Shown one piece after another: positions 19,785 through 29,345 of a stretch of DNA of 64,000 bases. Origin of the DNA: Caulochytrium protostelioides. Its lineage: Eukaryota; Chytridiomycota; Caulochytriomycetes; Caulochytriales; Caulochytriaceae. The notes below the pieces were generated by a model. It was not told the DNA's origin. It saw only the letters and a list, made by a program, of their open reading frames with translations, and did no database searches. The DNA lies in NCBI GenBank assembly GCA_003615045.1, contig ML014119.1:62001-126000 (forward strand), written 5' to 3'. Each line of letters opens with the position of its first letter. Position 1 is the first letter of the stretch. Both the position numbers and the translations under genes were made by a program.

Positions 19785-19885
19785 CTTTCGACTCTCTCCT
19801 TTGTTTCATCATCTCCCGTGATCGCTATCGCTATCGCTTCGCACTCCTTTTCTTGCCTGAGACCCCTCTTTTGATCCTCCCCGTC
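19785..19885 (+). promoter_or_regulatory. Pyrimidine-rich leader of ILV5
   Basis: A CT-rich stretch with several T-runs directly precedes the ILV5 ATG and follows the hexamer array. CT blocks are common just upstream of strongly expressed fungal genes. No experimental start site is known. Confidence 0.3.
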
Positions 19886-21269
19886 ATGCTGGCTCCGTCT
19901 CGCTCTGCGGCTCGTGTGGTCGCGCGCGCCGTCCAGGCCGCCCCCCGCCGCGCCCTGTCCCAGGTCGCTGCCCGCGCCGCGGCCCCCGCCGCCGCCCGCC
20001 CCATGGCCGTCGCCTCGACCGCCGCCGCCTCCCGCGTGGTATGTGACGTCCTCCCCGACGCCGATGGCCTGGCGATCGTGAGCGATCCTCCGTGATCCTC
20101 CGTGATCCTCGGTCGTTGCCGGAACGCGAAACGTGACGCGCTTTCCGTCGGCTCACCTTCTTTTTTTTTTCTTGATTTTTTCTTCATGCGTCTTTGTTCC
20201 ACGATTCTAGGCGTCGCGCGGCGTCAAGACCATCTCGTTTGCCGGCACCAAGGAGACGGTGTATGAGCGCGCCGACTTCCCGAAGGAGAAGCTCGCCGAG
20301 ATCTTCAAGAACGACACGCTGGCCGTGATCGGGTACGGCACGCAGGGCATGGCGCAGAGCCTCAACGCCCGCGACAACGGCCTCAAGGTCATTGTCGGCG
20401 TGCGCGAGGGCGGCCACTCGTGGAAGAAGGCCGTGCAGGACGGCTGGGTGCCGGGCGAGACGCTGTTCCCGATCGAGGAGGCCTGCGCTAAGGGCACCGT
20501 CATCATGAACCTGCTCTCGGACGCCGGCCAGAAGCTCGCTTGGGACGCCATGCGCCCGCACATCACCCAGGGCAAGACGCTCTACTTCTCGCACGGCTTC
20601 GGCGTCGTTTTCCACGACCAGACCGGCATCCAGCCGCCGAAGGACGTCGACGTGATCCTCGCCGCGCCCAAGGGCTCCGGCGCTACCGTCCGCTCCCTCT
20701 TCCTCGAAGGCCGCGGCATCAACTCCTCCGTCGCTATCTACCAGGACGTCTCCGGCCAGGCCCGCGAGCGCGCCTTCGCCCTCGGCGTCGCCATCGGCTC
20801 CGGCTACCTCTACGAGACCACCTTCAAGCAGGAGGTCTACTCCGACCTCACCGGCGAGCGCGGCGTCCTGATGGGCGCCCTGCAGGGCATGTTCCTCGCG
20901 CAGTACGAGGTGCTGCGCGCCCACGGCCACAGCCCCTCGGAGGCCTTCAACGAGACCGTCGAGGAGGCCACCCAGAGCCTGTACCCGCTCGTCGGCGCCA
21001 ACGGCATGGACTGGATGTACTCCAACTGCTCGCAGACCGCGCAGCGCGGCGCCCTCGACTGGGCCCCCAAGTTCCACCAGGCCACCAAGCCCGTCTTCGA
21101 GCAGCTCTACGAGGCCGTCGCCAACGGCTCCGAGACCCGCCGCACCCTCGACGTCAACAGCCGTCCGGACGTGCGCGAGCGCTTGACCCGCGAGCTCAAG
21201 GAGATCGCCGACTCGGAGATGTGGCAGGCCGGCGTCGAGGTCCGCAAGCTCCGCCCCGAGAACCAGTAA
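19886..21269 (+). CDS. ILV5: Ketol-acid reductoisomerase, mitochondrial (two exons)
   Basis: Converts acetolactate and acetohydroxybutyrate to dihydroxy acids with NADPH and Mg2+, the second shared step of valine/isoleucine synthesis in mitochondria. Exon 1 (19886-20038) encodes an Arg/Ala-rich presequence of 51 aa; exon 2 (20211-21269) encodes the enzyme, 403 aa in all. The intron (20039-20210) starts GTATGT and ends in a long T-rich tract and TTCTAG. Seen: the nucleotide-binding loop GYGTQG near residue 92; TLYFSHGFGVVF; DVILAAPKGSGATVRSLF with GRGINSS; ERGVLMGALQGMF; EAFNETVEEATQSLYPL; and the C-terminus VRKLRPENQ, identical to yeast Ilv5. It is a fungal short-form class I-like enzyme. In yeast, Ilv5 also has a role in mtDNA stability. 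It is convergent with the GGT gene, 144 bases away. Confidence 0.97.
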
Positions 21270-21413
21270 ATGCGTATTTTTTGTACTTTCTTAATCTATC
21301 GTCTCCGACGGATTCTTTCATGCATTTTCTTTGTCATGGTCATCGCCAGGGTCGCTTCGACGTGGTCCGTTGGCCGGAGGCGTTAGCCATCTGAGAATCG
21401 ACCATCCGCGGCG

Positions 21414-24051
21414 TTAGGGGGCGCGGGGGAGCACGGTGACGGGCGGCAGCGAGTAGCCGGCGGCGATCCCGCCCTTGCGGGGGTCGCTGACGGCCTCGAG
21501 CGAGCCGTTCCGGTGCCGATAGATGCTCTCGACGCCCGTGAACGTCAGATTCGCCGGCAGCCGCAGGACCGCGTGCGCCCGGGCCTCCAGTCCCGCTTGC
21601 AGGGCGGCCGTCAGGCGCGACTCGGCCTGCACCGCGTTCGGCACGAGCTGGTGGTGCAGCCGCGGGGCCGTCATGGCCGACCACAGGTCGGTCTGCTGAT
21701 CGGGCGCGAGCGGCGGCGGCGGCAGCGGCGAGGACGACGGCGGCGAGGACGACGACGACAGCGGCGGCGCGGGCGGCGCGGGCGGCGCGAGCAGCGCCAC
21801 CAGGACCTGCGCCACGGCCGTCACGATGTGCGAGCCGCCGCTGCCGCCGGACACATACTCGACCGTTCCGCCCGTCGACGGCGCGTTCGGCGGCCGTTCT
21901 GCGGTGGAAGTCTGGCCGTCAGCGTTGACACGGGCATGGGCACGGGCACGGGACGCTGTGGCGTCGACATCAGCACCGGCACCGGCATTGACATCAGCAC
22001 CGGCATCGGCGGTGGCGCCCGCCGCAGGCTCGGGCGCGGGCACGGGACGGACGCGGCGCACGATCACGGGACTGCTCGACGACAGCGGCCGCTTGCCCGG
22101 ACGGACAAAGTTGTACGGCGAGGGCTCGAGCTGGAAGGCGTTGGGCACGCCCGGGATCGAGAAATCGTCCTGCTCGTCGTTGAGGATGATGCCCGTCTCG
22201 GGGTCCATCAGCTGCGCCCCGAAGAGCAGGTTGATCGTGCACGTCATGGACACCGCCATGCCGTCCGCATCGACCACGGCCACGTGCATCGTGCCGTGGT
22301 CGGCACGGTCCTCGAACCCGGCGCCGTAGTAGGACGCGTTGGCATGCGTCGTGCCGTCCGTCAGCCGCGCGCGGGCCCAGTCGCGGTGCGCCGTCGACAG
22401 AAACGAGTCCCTCAGCGACGTGATGTTCGTGTACACGGGATCCATGGGGTCGCCATAGTACCCGCGCTCGGCAAAGCCGAACTTGAACGCTTCAATCATG
22501 CGATGCGCGTCCACGATGGCGTCCTCGCCGTCCTCGTCGCCGTTTTTGCCCTTGGTGGTGGTGGTGGTGGTGGTGGTGTCGCCATCGTTGTCGTCCTTCG
22601 CGTCGTTGCTATCGCTTGCATGAGCCGCTGCCGGACGGGCCGACACGGTATAGGTGTCCAGCAGCCGAAGCACGGACAGCAGCACGGGGCCGGAGGTCGG
22701 CAGATCCGGGACGGCCACGTGCCGGCCGCGGAACTCGCCCGAGAGCGCCGGCCGCACGGTGGCCGCGTACTGGGCCAGATCGTCATGGGTAAGGATGCCG
22801 CCAGTGGCCTGGACGCGGCGGACGAGGGCGTCGGCGATGCGGCCCGTGTAGAACGCGTCGGCGCCGTCGGCCGCGAGCGCCGCGAGCGTGTCGGCATACT
22901 GCGTGCGGCGGATCCAGGACCCGGGCCGGGGTAGCGTGCCGTTCGGCGCAAAGACGGCGCGGAACGCCGGGTCGCCGAGGATGAGCTGCGGCAGCAGTGT
23001 GCAGCGCGCCGCGAGATGCGGCGAGACTGCAAAGCCATCGCGCGCGAGCCGGATCGCCGGGGCGAACAGCCGCGCCCACGGCAGCCGGCCCCAGCGCCGG
23101 TGCGCCGTCTCGAAGCCGCGCAGCTCGCCCGGCACGCCGACCGCCAGGCCGCCGACCTGCGCGTGCACCGGGTTCGCGCGGTACATGTCCGGGTGGGAGG
23201 CGGCCGGCGCGGTTTCGCGGAAGTCGACGGTGAAGGTCGAGGCGTCCTCGACGGTGCCGGCCGCCGCGGCCGTGGCGTCGCGCAAGGCTGCGTCGTACGA
23301 CGCATTCGTGAGCGCCGGGTCATGGACCAGCATGAACCCGCCGCCGCCGATGCCGGAGGAGTACATATTGACGACGCCCGAGCAGAGGGCCGCCGCGATG
23401 GCCGCATCGACGGCCGAGCCGCCGTCGGCGAGCACGTCGCGGCCGGCCTCGCTGCAGAGCGGATTTTCACTCGAGACGGCGCCGTGGTCGGCATAGACGA
23501 CGGTCGTGTCGTCGGGATCCATGGGCGGCGAGCCCGAATCGTCAGGGCCGCCGCCGCCGCCACCGCCGCTAGCGTCGGCCGCCACGGTCGGCACGGCGGC
23601 GGCGGCGGCGGCGGCGGCGCTTCCGTGATGGCCGGGCTCGGTGCCCTGGGGCCAGGCGAGCACGTTGGCGCCGTAGAGGCCGGCGGCGGCGCTGCTGGCG
23701 CGGTCGGCCACGGGTCGCTCGATGCCCGTGAGGGCGCCCGAGAGCTGTTCGGCCACGAACCCGCCATAGAGCAGCAGCACGCCGAAGCTGAGGCAGGTCA
23801 GCGTCCACGCGCAGCGCCACAGCAGGGTCTGGTGGCGCGGGACGGGGCCGTGGGCGGGGCCGTACGACGGCTCGGCGGAGATGGCCGCGGCAGACGCTGG
23901 GGAACCGCCGGCGGCCGCGGCGTAGCCGTCGGCGCGCAGGGCCGTCGGCATCAGGGGACGCGGCCGCAGCGCGCGGTAGGCGGTCGAGGCGCAGGAGTCG
24001 CCGGACTTGAGAGACGCCGTGCTGATGCCCGTCGCGACCTCGTCGTCGTCG

Positions 24052-24086
<35 letters not shown>

Positions 24087-24491
24087 CTCACTGTGGCGGC
24101 GCGTGCGGCCGGCTAGGAACGGCGCCGCGGCCGTGACGGGCAGCGGCAGACCGCCCGCCGTGGGGTGGAGATGCTGCGCCGAGGGCGAGCGCCGCGGCAT
24201 CGGGACGACGGTGGCGGGCGGTGGTGTCGACGGCGGCGCGGCGGAAATTTCCACGACGGGTGCCACAACGCCGATCCGGGAGCGCGCCGCGGCGGCGCCC
24301 GGCGCGATCTGGGTCATCGGCAGGAGCCGGGACGGCGTCGGGCCTGCCGACGCCCGCCCCGTGTGAGCAGGCGGACCGGTCATGGCGGACCGGTGATCGA
24401 GGGGGTGATCGAGCCGCGTCGGCGTCGTCGACGACCGTGATCCAGGGTCCAGCAGCGATGGAGAGGGTCCATCCGGACGAGGCGGCGACAT
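21414..24491 (-). CDS. ECM38: Gamma-glutamyltranspeptidase (glutathione hydrolase)
   Basis: Hydrolyses glutathione and transfers its gamma-glutamyl group; in fungi it is vacuolar or secretory. The ATG at 24491 gives 1025 aa, well above the usual 560-660. Seen: an unusual cytosolic N-terminus of about 220 residues with a poly-Asp run (about 133-147); one transmembrane helix at about 222-245 (type II topology); then the enzyme, with GAVSSENPLCSEAGRDVLADGGSAVDAAIAA, SSGIGGGGFML, FRETAP, and the autoprocessing nucleophile Thr734 in DHGTMHVAVVD. The stretch CTINLLFGAQ, then NDEQDDFS, then PLSSSSP (oxyanion/donor region) and GGSGGSHIVTA near 886 complete the set. A spacer rich in Asp/Thr interrupts the large subunit and an Ala/Asp-rich insert follows SSSSP. 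Self-cleavage before Thr734 would give the heavy and light chains. Confidence 0.93.
24049..24093 (+). repeat. (GTC)n triplet run encoding poly-Asp in GGT
   Basis: About fifteen GTC units (GAC on the coding strand) encode the acidic run in the cytosolic tail of the transpeptidase. Confidence 0.9.
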
Positions 24492-24980
24492 GATCGTCCA
24501 CGGGTTCCCAGGGGCTTCAAGGTGCAGCCAAGAACGAGGCACTGACGATCGAGCAGGCGGCCAGTATGGACAGTGGCGATCGAGTCCCGAGATGGCACGG
24601 AAAAGGCTCAGCGTGATAAGAGCAGGTGTGGTGATCGGCGATCGGGAGCCCGCACGTCAGCACGATCGAGCCAGGGCCAGCAAAGGGGTTCTGAGAGCAC
24701 GCGATCGTGCAGATCGCGGCGAGCATCGATGCAGCTGGCGACGCTGATGGGAGTGGGGATACTGTGGACGATGCTGCAGCCGACGCGTCTGCTGGCCACG
24801 TGCGATGGCGTCGCGACGCCAGGAAGCGTCGCGCATCGCATGAACGCGGCATGCGCCGGTGCGTTATCTACGGGAACGACGACGGGCGGCCCGTGGGCGC
24901 GTGGGCGCCCGTGGGAGGGGGAGCCCCCCCGCGCGCATTGGGTGGCGCAGCCACGGCGAGCCCGGGGCCCCAGCCCCCGT

Positions 24981-25024
<44 letters not shown>

Positions 25025-25470
25025 CCGCGGCCCGGGTCCAGGCCGATGCGCACGTGGGTCGAGCTCGGCGATGCCCGCCGTGCTGGGCGGCCTGGCGGTG
25101 TGCCGGGCGGCGCGGCAGCTCGGCGACCGCCACGCGGCGACGATGGCGGCGTCCGATGGCGGCGTCCGATGGCGGCGTCCGGAGGCCCCCGGCGAGCGAC
25201 GACGAGGGCCGCGAAGTCGAGTGCGTGGCCCTTGGCGGCCACGCGTGGTATCGCCACGTATCGCGCGGTGACACCGACGGCGACACCGGCGCTGCTGACG
25301 GGATCGCGTGCTGGCCGCGCCACGCCTGGGCCGCCATCGCCATTCGTCGACGTGAGTGGCCGCCGTCGCTGCCGTCGCTGCCGTCGCTGCCGTCGCTGCC
25401 GTCGCTGCCGTCGCTGCCGTCGACCCCGCTGCCGCCCGCCACGACGAGCGGACCGCCCCGACCGGCCACG
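24492..25470. other. Divergent region between GGT and HIS2
   Basis: This holds both promoters. The GGT-proximal half (to about 24860) has more AT; the HIS2 side is very GC-rich with triplet and 9-mer repeats (GTC-type units 24979-25026; GCCGTCGCT units 25362-25421). No separate gene is supported. Confidence 0.5.
25362..25421 (+). repeat. (GCCGTCGCT)n 9-mer array just upstream of HIS2
   Basis: Six to seven near-perfect copies end 49 bases before the HIS2 ATG. The array is in frame with HIS2 and would read Leu-Pro-Ser units if translation began upstream. Confidence 0.9.
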
Positions 25471-26556
25471 ATGCTCACGCTGCACTGTCACTCGGGCGAA
25501 TTCTGCGCGCATGCGTCGGGGACGCTGGCCGAGACGGTCGCCGCCGCCGCCGCGCAGGGGTTCCGCGTGCTCGGCCTCAGCGAGCATGTGCCGCGGACCG
25601 CCGACGCCGATCTGTACCCCGAGGAGCGCGCGGCGTCGCTGACCGTCGACGATCTCGCGCGCCGGTTCGACGCGTACGTGGCGGCGGCACGGCGCCACCA
25701 GCACGCGTTGCCGTCGGGCGATGCGTCCGCCGCGGCGCCTCCGGCCATGCTGATCCTCGTCGGGTGCGAGACCGAGTTGATCCGCCCGAGCGATCTGGCG
25801 CTCGCCCGCGCGCTCGCCGAACGCCACCGCCTCGACTACCTCGTCGGCTCGGTCCACCACGTGTACGGCGTTCCCATCGACTTTGACGCCGCCGGCCTTG
25901 ACCAGGCCGAGGCCTGTGCGGAGCAGCGCCGTCGGACCCTGGCGGCCTCCGCCGGCAGGAGTGATGTCGACGATCTTAGTGATGCCGCCGCCGACGCGAC
26001 CGAGCAGCTGTTCATGGACTACTTTGACGCGCAGCAGACCATGCTGGAGACGCTGCGGCCGACGGTGGTCGCGCACTTCGATCTGATCCGGCTGTTCCGG
26101 CCGGCAGCGCCGCTGACACCGCGGGTCTGGCGGCGCGTGCGGCGCAACGCCGCGTGGATCGCCGCCCACGACATGCTCGTCGAGATCAACAGCCGCGCGC
26201 TGAAGAAGGGGCTCGCCGACCCTTACCCGATGGGCGACGTCGCCCGGGTCCTCCGCGACGCCGGATGCCGGTTTACGCTGGCCGACGACAGCCATGGCGC
26301 GGACCAGATCGGGCTCGGCTACGACGCGGCCTGGGCCTATGTCCGCCGCCTCGGCCTCACCCGGCTGTGGTACCCGCTGCCTCGCAGGGACGGCGGCAGC
26401 GACCCGGTCGCCCGCACGGAAGCGACCGCTGCCGGCGCGGCCGCGGCCGCGGGCGACCGAGACGGCGACGACGCGGTGACCCCGGTGAACCCCCATCTCG
26501 CGATTCCGTGCCGGTATGCCTCCCTGCCGGTCCCGGCGCTTTCCGCCACCCCGTGA
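25471..26556 (+). CDS. HIS2: Histidinol-phosphatase, PHP family
   Basis: Removes phosphate from L-histidinol phosphate, the penultimate enzyme activity before histidinol oxidation in histidine synthesis, probably cytosolic. The ATG at 25471 gives 361 aa, near the yeast size of 335, and places the first metal motif at the N-terminus as in yeast (LHCHSGEFCAH; His5, His7). Seen further: LGLSEHVPR, a metal-site Glu-His block; YPEE; LVGCETELI; YLVGSVHHVYGVPIDFD; TVVAHFDLIRLF; INSRALKKGLADPYP; and FTLADDSHGADQIG, which supply the remaining ligands of the trinuclear PHP site. All line up in order with yeast His2. Upstream in-frame sequence contains another ATG near 25168 plus the 9-mer array, but the leader is Arg/Ala-rich and unlikely to be translated. 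Confidence 0.95.
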   Translation: MLTLHCHSGEFCAHASGTLAETVAAAAAQGFRVLGLSEHVPRTADADLYPEERAASLTVDDLARRFDAYVAAARRHQHALPSGDASAAAPPAMLILVGCETELIRPSDLALARALAERHRLDYLVGSVHHVYGVPIDFDAAGLDQAEACAEQRRRTLAASAGRSDVDDLSDAAADATEQLFMDYFDAQQTMLETLRPTVVAHFDLIRLFRPAAPLTPRVWRRVRRNAAWIAAHDMLVEINSRALKKGLADPYPMGDVARVLRDAGCRFTLADDSHGADQIGLGYDAAWAYVRRLGLTRLWYPLPRRDGGSDPVARTEATAAGAAAAAGDRDGDDAVTPVNPHLAIPCRYASLPVPALSATP

Positions 26557-26897
26557 CCTTCCCCGGCGACGGCAGCGGCTTCCGGATCAGCGGCTCTTTC
26601 TCGACCCTGAGACGAATACTGAATGCCGATGTAACGATCGCCTGGATCAGTCATGCCGCAGGATGATCATGGATCCGGTTGGGAACAGGGCGGCCGGCTC
26701 GAGGGTCGGCGGCGAGCGGCGGCGGGTGGCCAAGCCCGTTGGGAGTGACGAGCGGGAAATTCCCGGCGCCGCCGGCCCCCGTCCGACGCGCGTCGCCGTT
26801 CCGCCGGATGGTGGGGACCATCGCGCGCGGCGGCGGCAGCGGGCCGCGGCGGGCGCTGCGGGGAACGGCGCGGTGGCCGTCCTTGCGCCGTACCGGC

Positions 26898-26943
<46 letters not shown>

Positions 26944-27331
26944 ATCGCCGTCGCCGCGGGTGTCGCAGCGTCGGCCGCGACCGTCGCTGGTCGGTACCGA
27001 CACCACGGCTGGAGAGCACGGACACGCCGGCGGCGGCCGCCACGCGCGCCTGCCTCCCGGGGCTCTTCATGTCGCGTGCCGAGCCCGTGCACCCGAGACG
27101 AAGGCGAACCACGACGGCGGCGGCGGGCGGCCGGCGGCCGCCTGCCCAGGCCGTCCTGCCGCGTTGCCCGTCTCGCATCCCGGCTCATCGTGTATGACTC
27201 GACGTCGCCCGCCGCTCCTGCTGGTCTCGCTCGCCGAACGCCGTCTCGCCGCTCGTCACCGTCGCTTCGTGCCGCCGTCGCTCCATACCCCCCTCCACCT
27301 CCTTCCCGACTGTTCTCGCTTCCCGTTGACG
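26557..27331. other. Spacer between HIS2 and COX5/COX IV
   Basis: This tandem spacer has a (GCCGTC)n hexamer array at 26899-26955. The last 100 bases before the COX start are CT-rich. No gene is supported. Confidence 0.5.
26899..26955 (+). repeat. (GCCGTC)n hexamer array
   Basis: About nine copies lie some 380 bases upstream of the cytochrome oxidase start. Confidence 0.9.
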
Positions 27332-28290
27332 ATGTTCCGTCCCGTGTTGGCCTCGGCCGTGCGCCAGATGGCGCCGCGCCGCTGGGCGTCGACGTCGGCG
27401 CCGGCCGCGGCTGCCAGCGCCGCCGTCACGCGCGCCGCGCAGGGCCCCGCCGCGTACCTCTCGGTGAACGCGCTCCAGGGTCTGGAGAAGCGCTGGTCGC
27501 GCCTCCCCGAGTGCGAGAAGGGCGCCATCCACGATGCCCTCCACGCCAAGGAGAAGGGCGACTGGAAGGCGCTTTCCATGGACGAGAAGCGTGCCTGTAA
27601 GTGACAACGCCTTGGCCAGCAGACGCTCGCCGCGACACGGCGGCCGGGCCGACGCGCGCTGCCGCTCCGCTTGGATGCGCGGTCCGCTGCGCGGCGAAGG
27701 CTCCTCCCCGCCGCTGGTCGCCACCGCCGTCCTCCCTCTCTCGTTCGCTCGCAAGAAATGGACCACAGGGACGTCGTCCGTCCCTGCCACACTAGGCGCT
27801 GTCACACCGTGCTTGCGTGCTGGATGTCGTCTGATGGAGACTCACCCTGCTTTTCTTCTGGCTCCTGATGATGACGGTATGAATGTGGCGACGTGATACG
27901 TTGCGTTGCGTCACCATGTGATGTATTGCGACGCGATGCGATGCGATGCGTCGATCCTCACTGGCGGAACACGACTGGCGCGGATCCCTAGTGTACTTTA
28001 TCGCCTACGGCGCCTACGGCCCCCGCCAGACGCTGGACCCGAGCGTCAACAAGAAGGTGGCCTGCTGGGTGGGCACGGTGCTCACGCTGACCTTCGGCAT
28101 CTGGATGTACTGGCAGACGACGCTGCCGAAACTGCGCACCACGACGCCCGAGTGGATCGCTGCCCAGACGCAGCGCGCGGTGGAGAACAAGGTCAACCCC
28201 TACACGGGCGAGTATGCCTCCTTCCGCCAGACGCCCGAGGGCCAGGCCGCCGAGCGCGACGCGCGCCGCAAGCTCGGTCTCTCCGAGTAG
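27332..28290 (+). CDS. COX5: Cytochrome c oxidase subunit IV (yeast Cox5 type), two exons
   Basis: Nuclear-encoded subunit of respiratory complex IV in the mitochondrial inner membrane. Exon 1 is 27332-27596 and exon 2 is 27992-28290; the 395-bp intron starts GTAAGT and ends CCCTAG. The joined reading frame gives 187 aa. Seen: an Arg/Ala-rich presequence (MFRPVLASAVRQMAPRRWAS); the conserved LEKRWSRLPECEKGAIHDAL and DWKALSMDEKRA, which join across the intron to LYFIAYGAYGPR, matching the yeast WxxL...EKQAVWYISYGEWGP region; one transmembrane helix (VACWVGTVLTLTFGIWMYW); and a C-terminal intermembrane-space tail with NPYTGEYASF. The acceptor is not preceded by a T-rich tract, unlike ILV5. It is convergent with VTS1. 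Confidence 0.93.
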
Positions 28291-28559
28291 AGGCCTTTCT
28301 GTGCTCGGGAGCGACGGCGGCCCGGATCGCGTCGCTGCCACCCTCTCTCACGTCTCTCCTCCTCGTCCGTTGCGGTTAATACTTCATTTGTCTTCTTTTT
28401 TATGTTTCTGTGACACGATCGGTCGGGTTCCATGGAGCCGTACGTGGCACGGCACGTGGCAGGGCCAGCCCCCGTGGCCGTCCGACCCCATCATCAAGAA
28501 AAGGACGAGCGCGAGTCGGGAAAGCGCGACATCGCCGCGCCAGCCGCTCACAGGCGCCG

Positions 28560-29305
28560 TTACGATGACTCGAGCGGCGGCGCCGGGAGCTGCGCCGCGT
28601 CGCCCAGCTCGGCATGCACCATCTCGAACACCTTCAGCAGCTTGCGCCGCGCGCCGAGCGCGCCGACGCCCTTCAGCTCCAGGTCGCGGTCCGTCATGTT
28701 CACCAGCTCGCGCCACGGCACGTTCTCCAGGATCGGCGTGTACTTGTGCAGGCGCAGCGAGCGCAGCCAGGCAGGCACATCGTGCAGCAGCGCCATGTCC
28801 ACAGCCTCCGGGATCTTGCCCTTCTCGCGGTGCTGCTGCGCAGGCAGCAGCGCCGCCGTCGCCGACGCCGCCACGGGCGACGTCGCGCTCGCCGTCCCGC
28901 CCGACGGGCCTGCCGCCGACGAGGCCGCGGCGGCCGCGGCGGCCGCGGCCACAGTGGCGGCCATCGACGCCGTCGCCGCCGTCACCGACACCGGCGTCGG
29001 CGCCGGCGACCCGGCCGCCGAGAGGTGGCCGCCGCCGCCGCCGCCGCCCATCGAGGACGGCTGGTGCGTGGGGCCCGGCGTGCTCGCGCGGGGCGGCATG
29101 CCGGGCCCGGCGGTGCCCGGGCGGGCGTGGGGTCCCGGCGCGGCGGCGTGCGCCGGGTGGTGGCTGCGGTCGCCGCCGAAGTGGGGCGCGGCGCTGCTCG
29201 GCCGGTGGATCGGATGGCGCGCATGCATGTGCGCCGGGTGGTGCATCGCGCCGCGGTGCAGCCCGCGCGGGCCGCCGCCCAACCCGATGGCGCTGTCGTC
29301 GAAGA

Positions 29306-29345
<40 letters not shown>

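Larger units (their letters stand above)
17471..19885. other. Repeat-rich divergent intergenic region (2.4 kb) upstream of ILV5
   Basis: This is the largest gap in the window. Long frames exist on both strands between 18147 and 19874, but all consist of Ala, Arg, Pro, Ser or Gln runs and no domain can be recognised. It contains a (GACGCC)n array, a GGC then AGC triplet run, and a (GGCATC)n array close to ILV5. A TATA-like CTATTTATGG lies near 18350. An unannotated fast-evolving or noncoding transcript is possible. Confidence 0.45.

Noticed and set aside
18147-19874. Long frames on both strands in the ILV5 upstream gap
   Set aside because: They consist of homopolymer and Arg/Pro-rich sequence created by microsatellites and high GC. 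Several frames are equally open, which argues against any one being coding.
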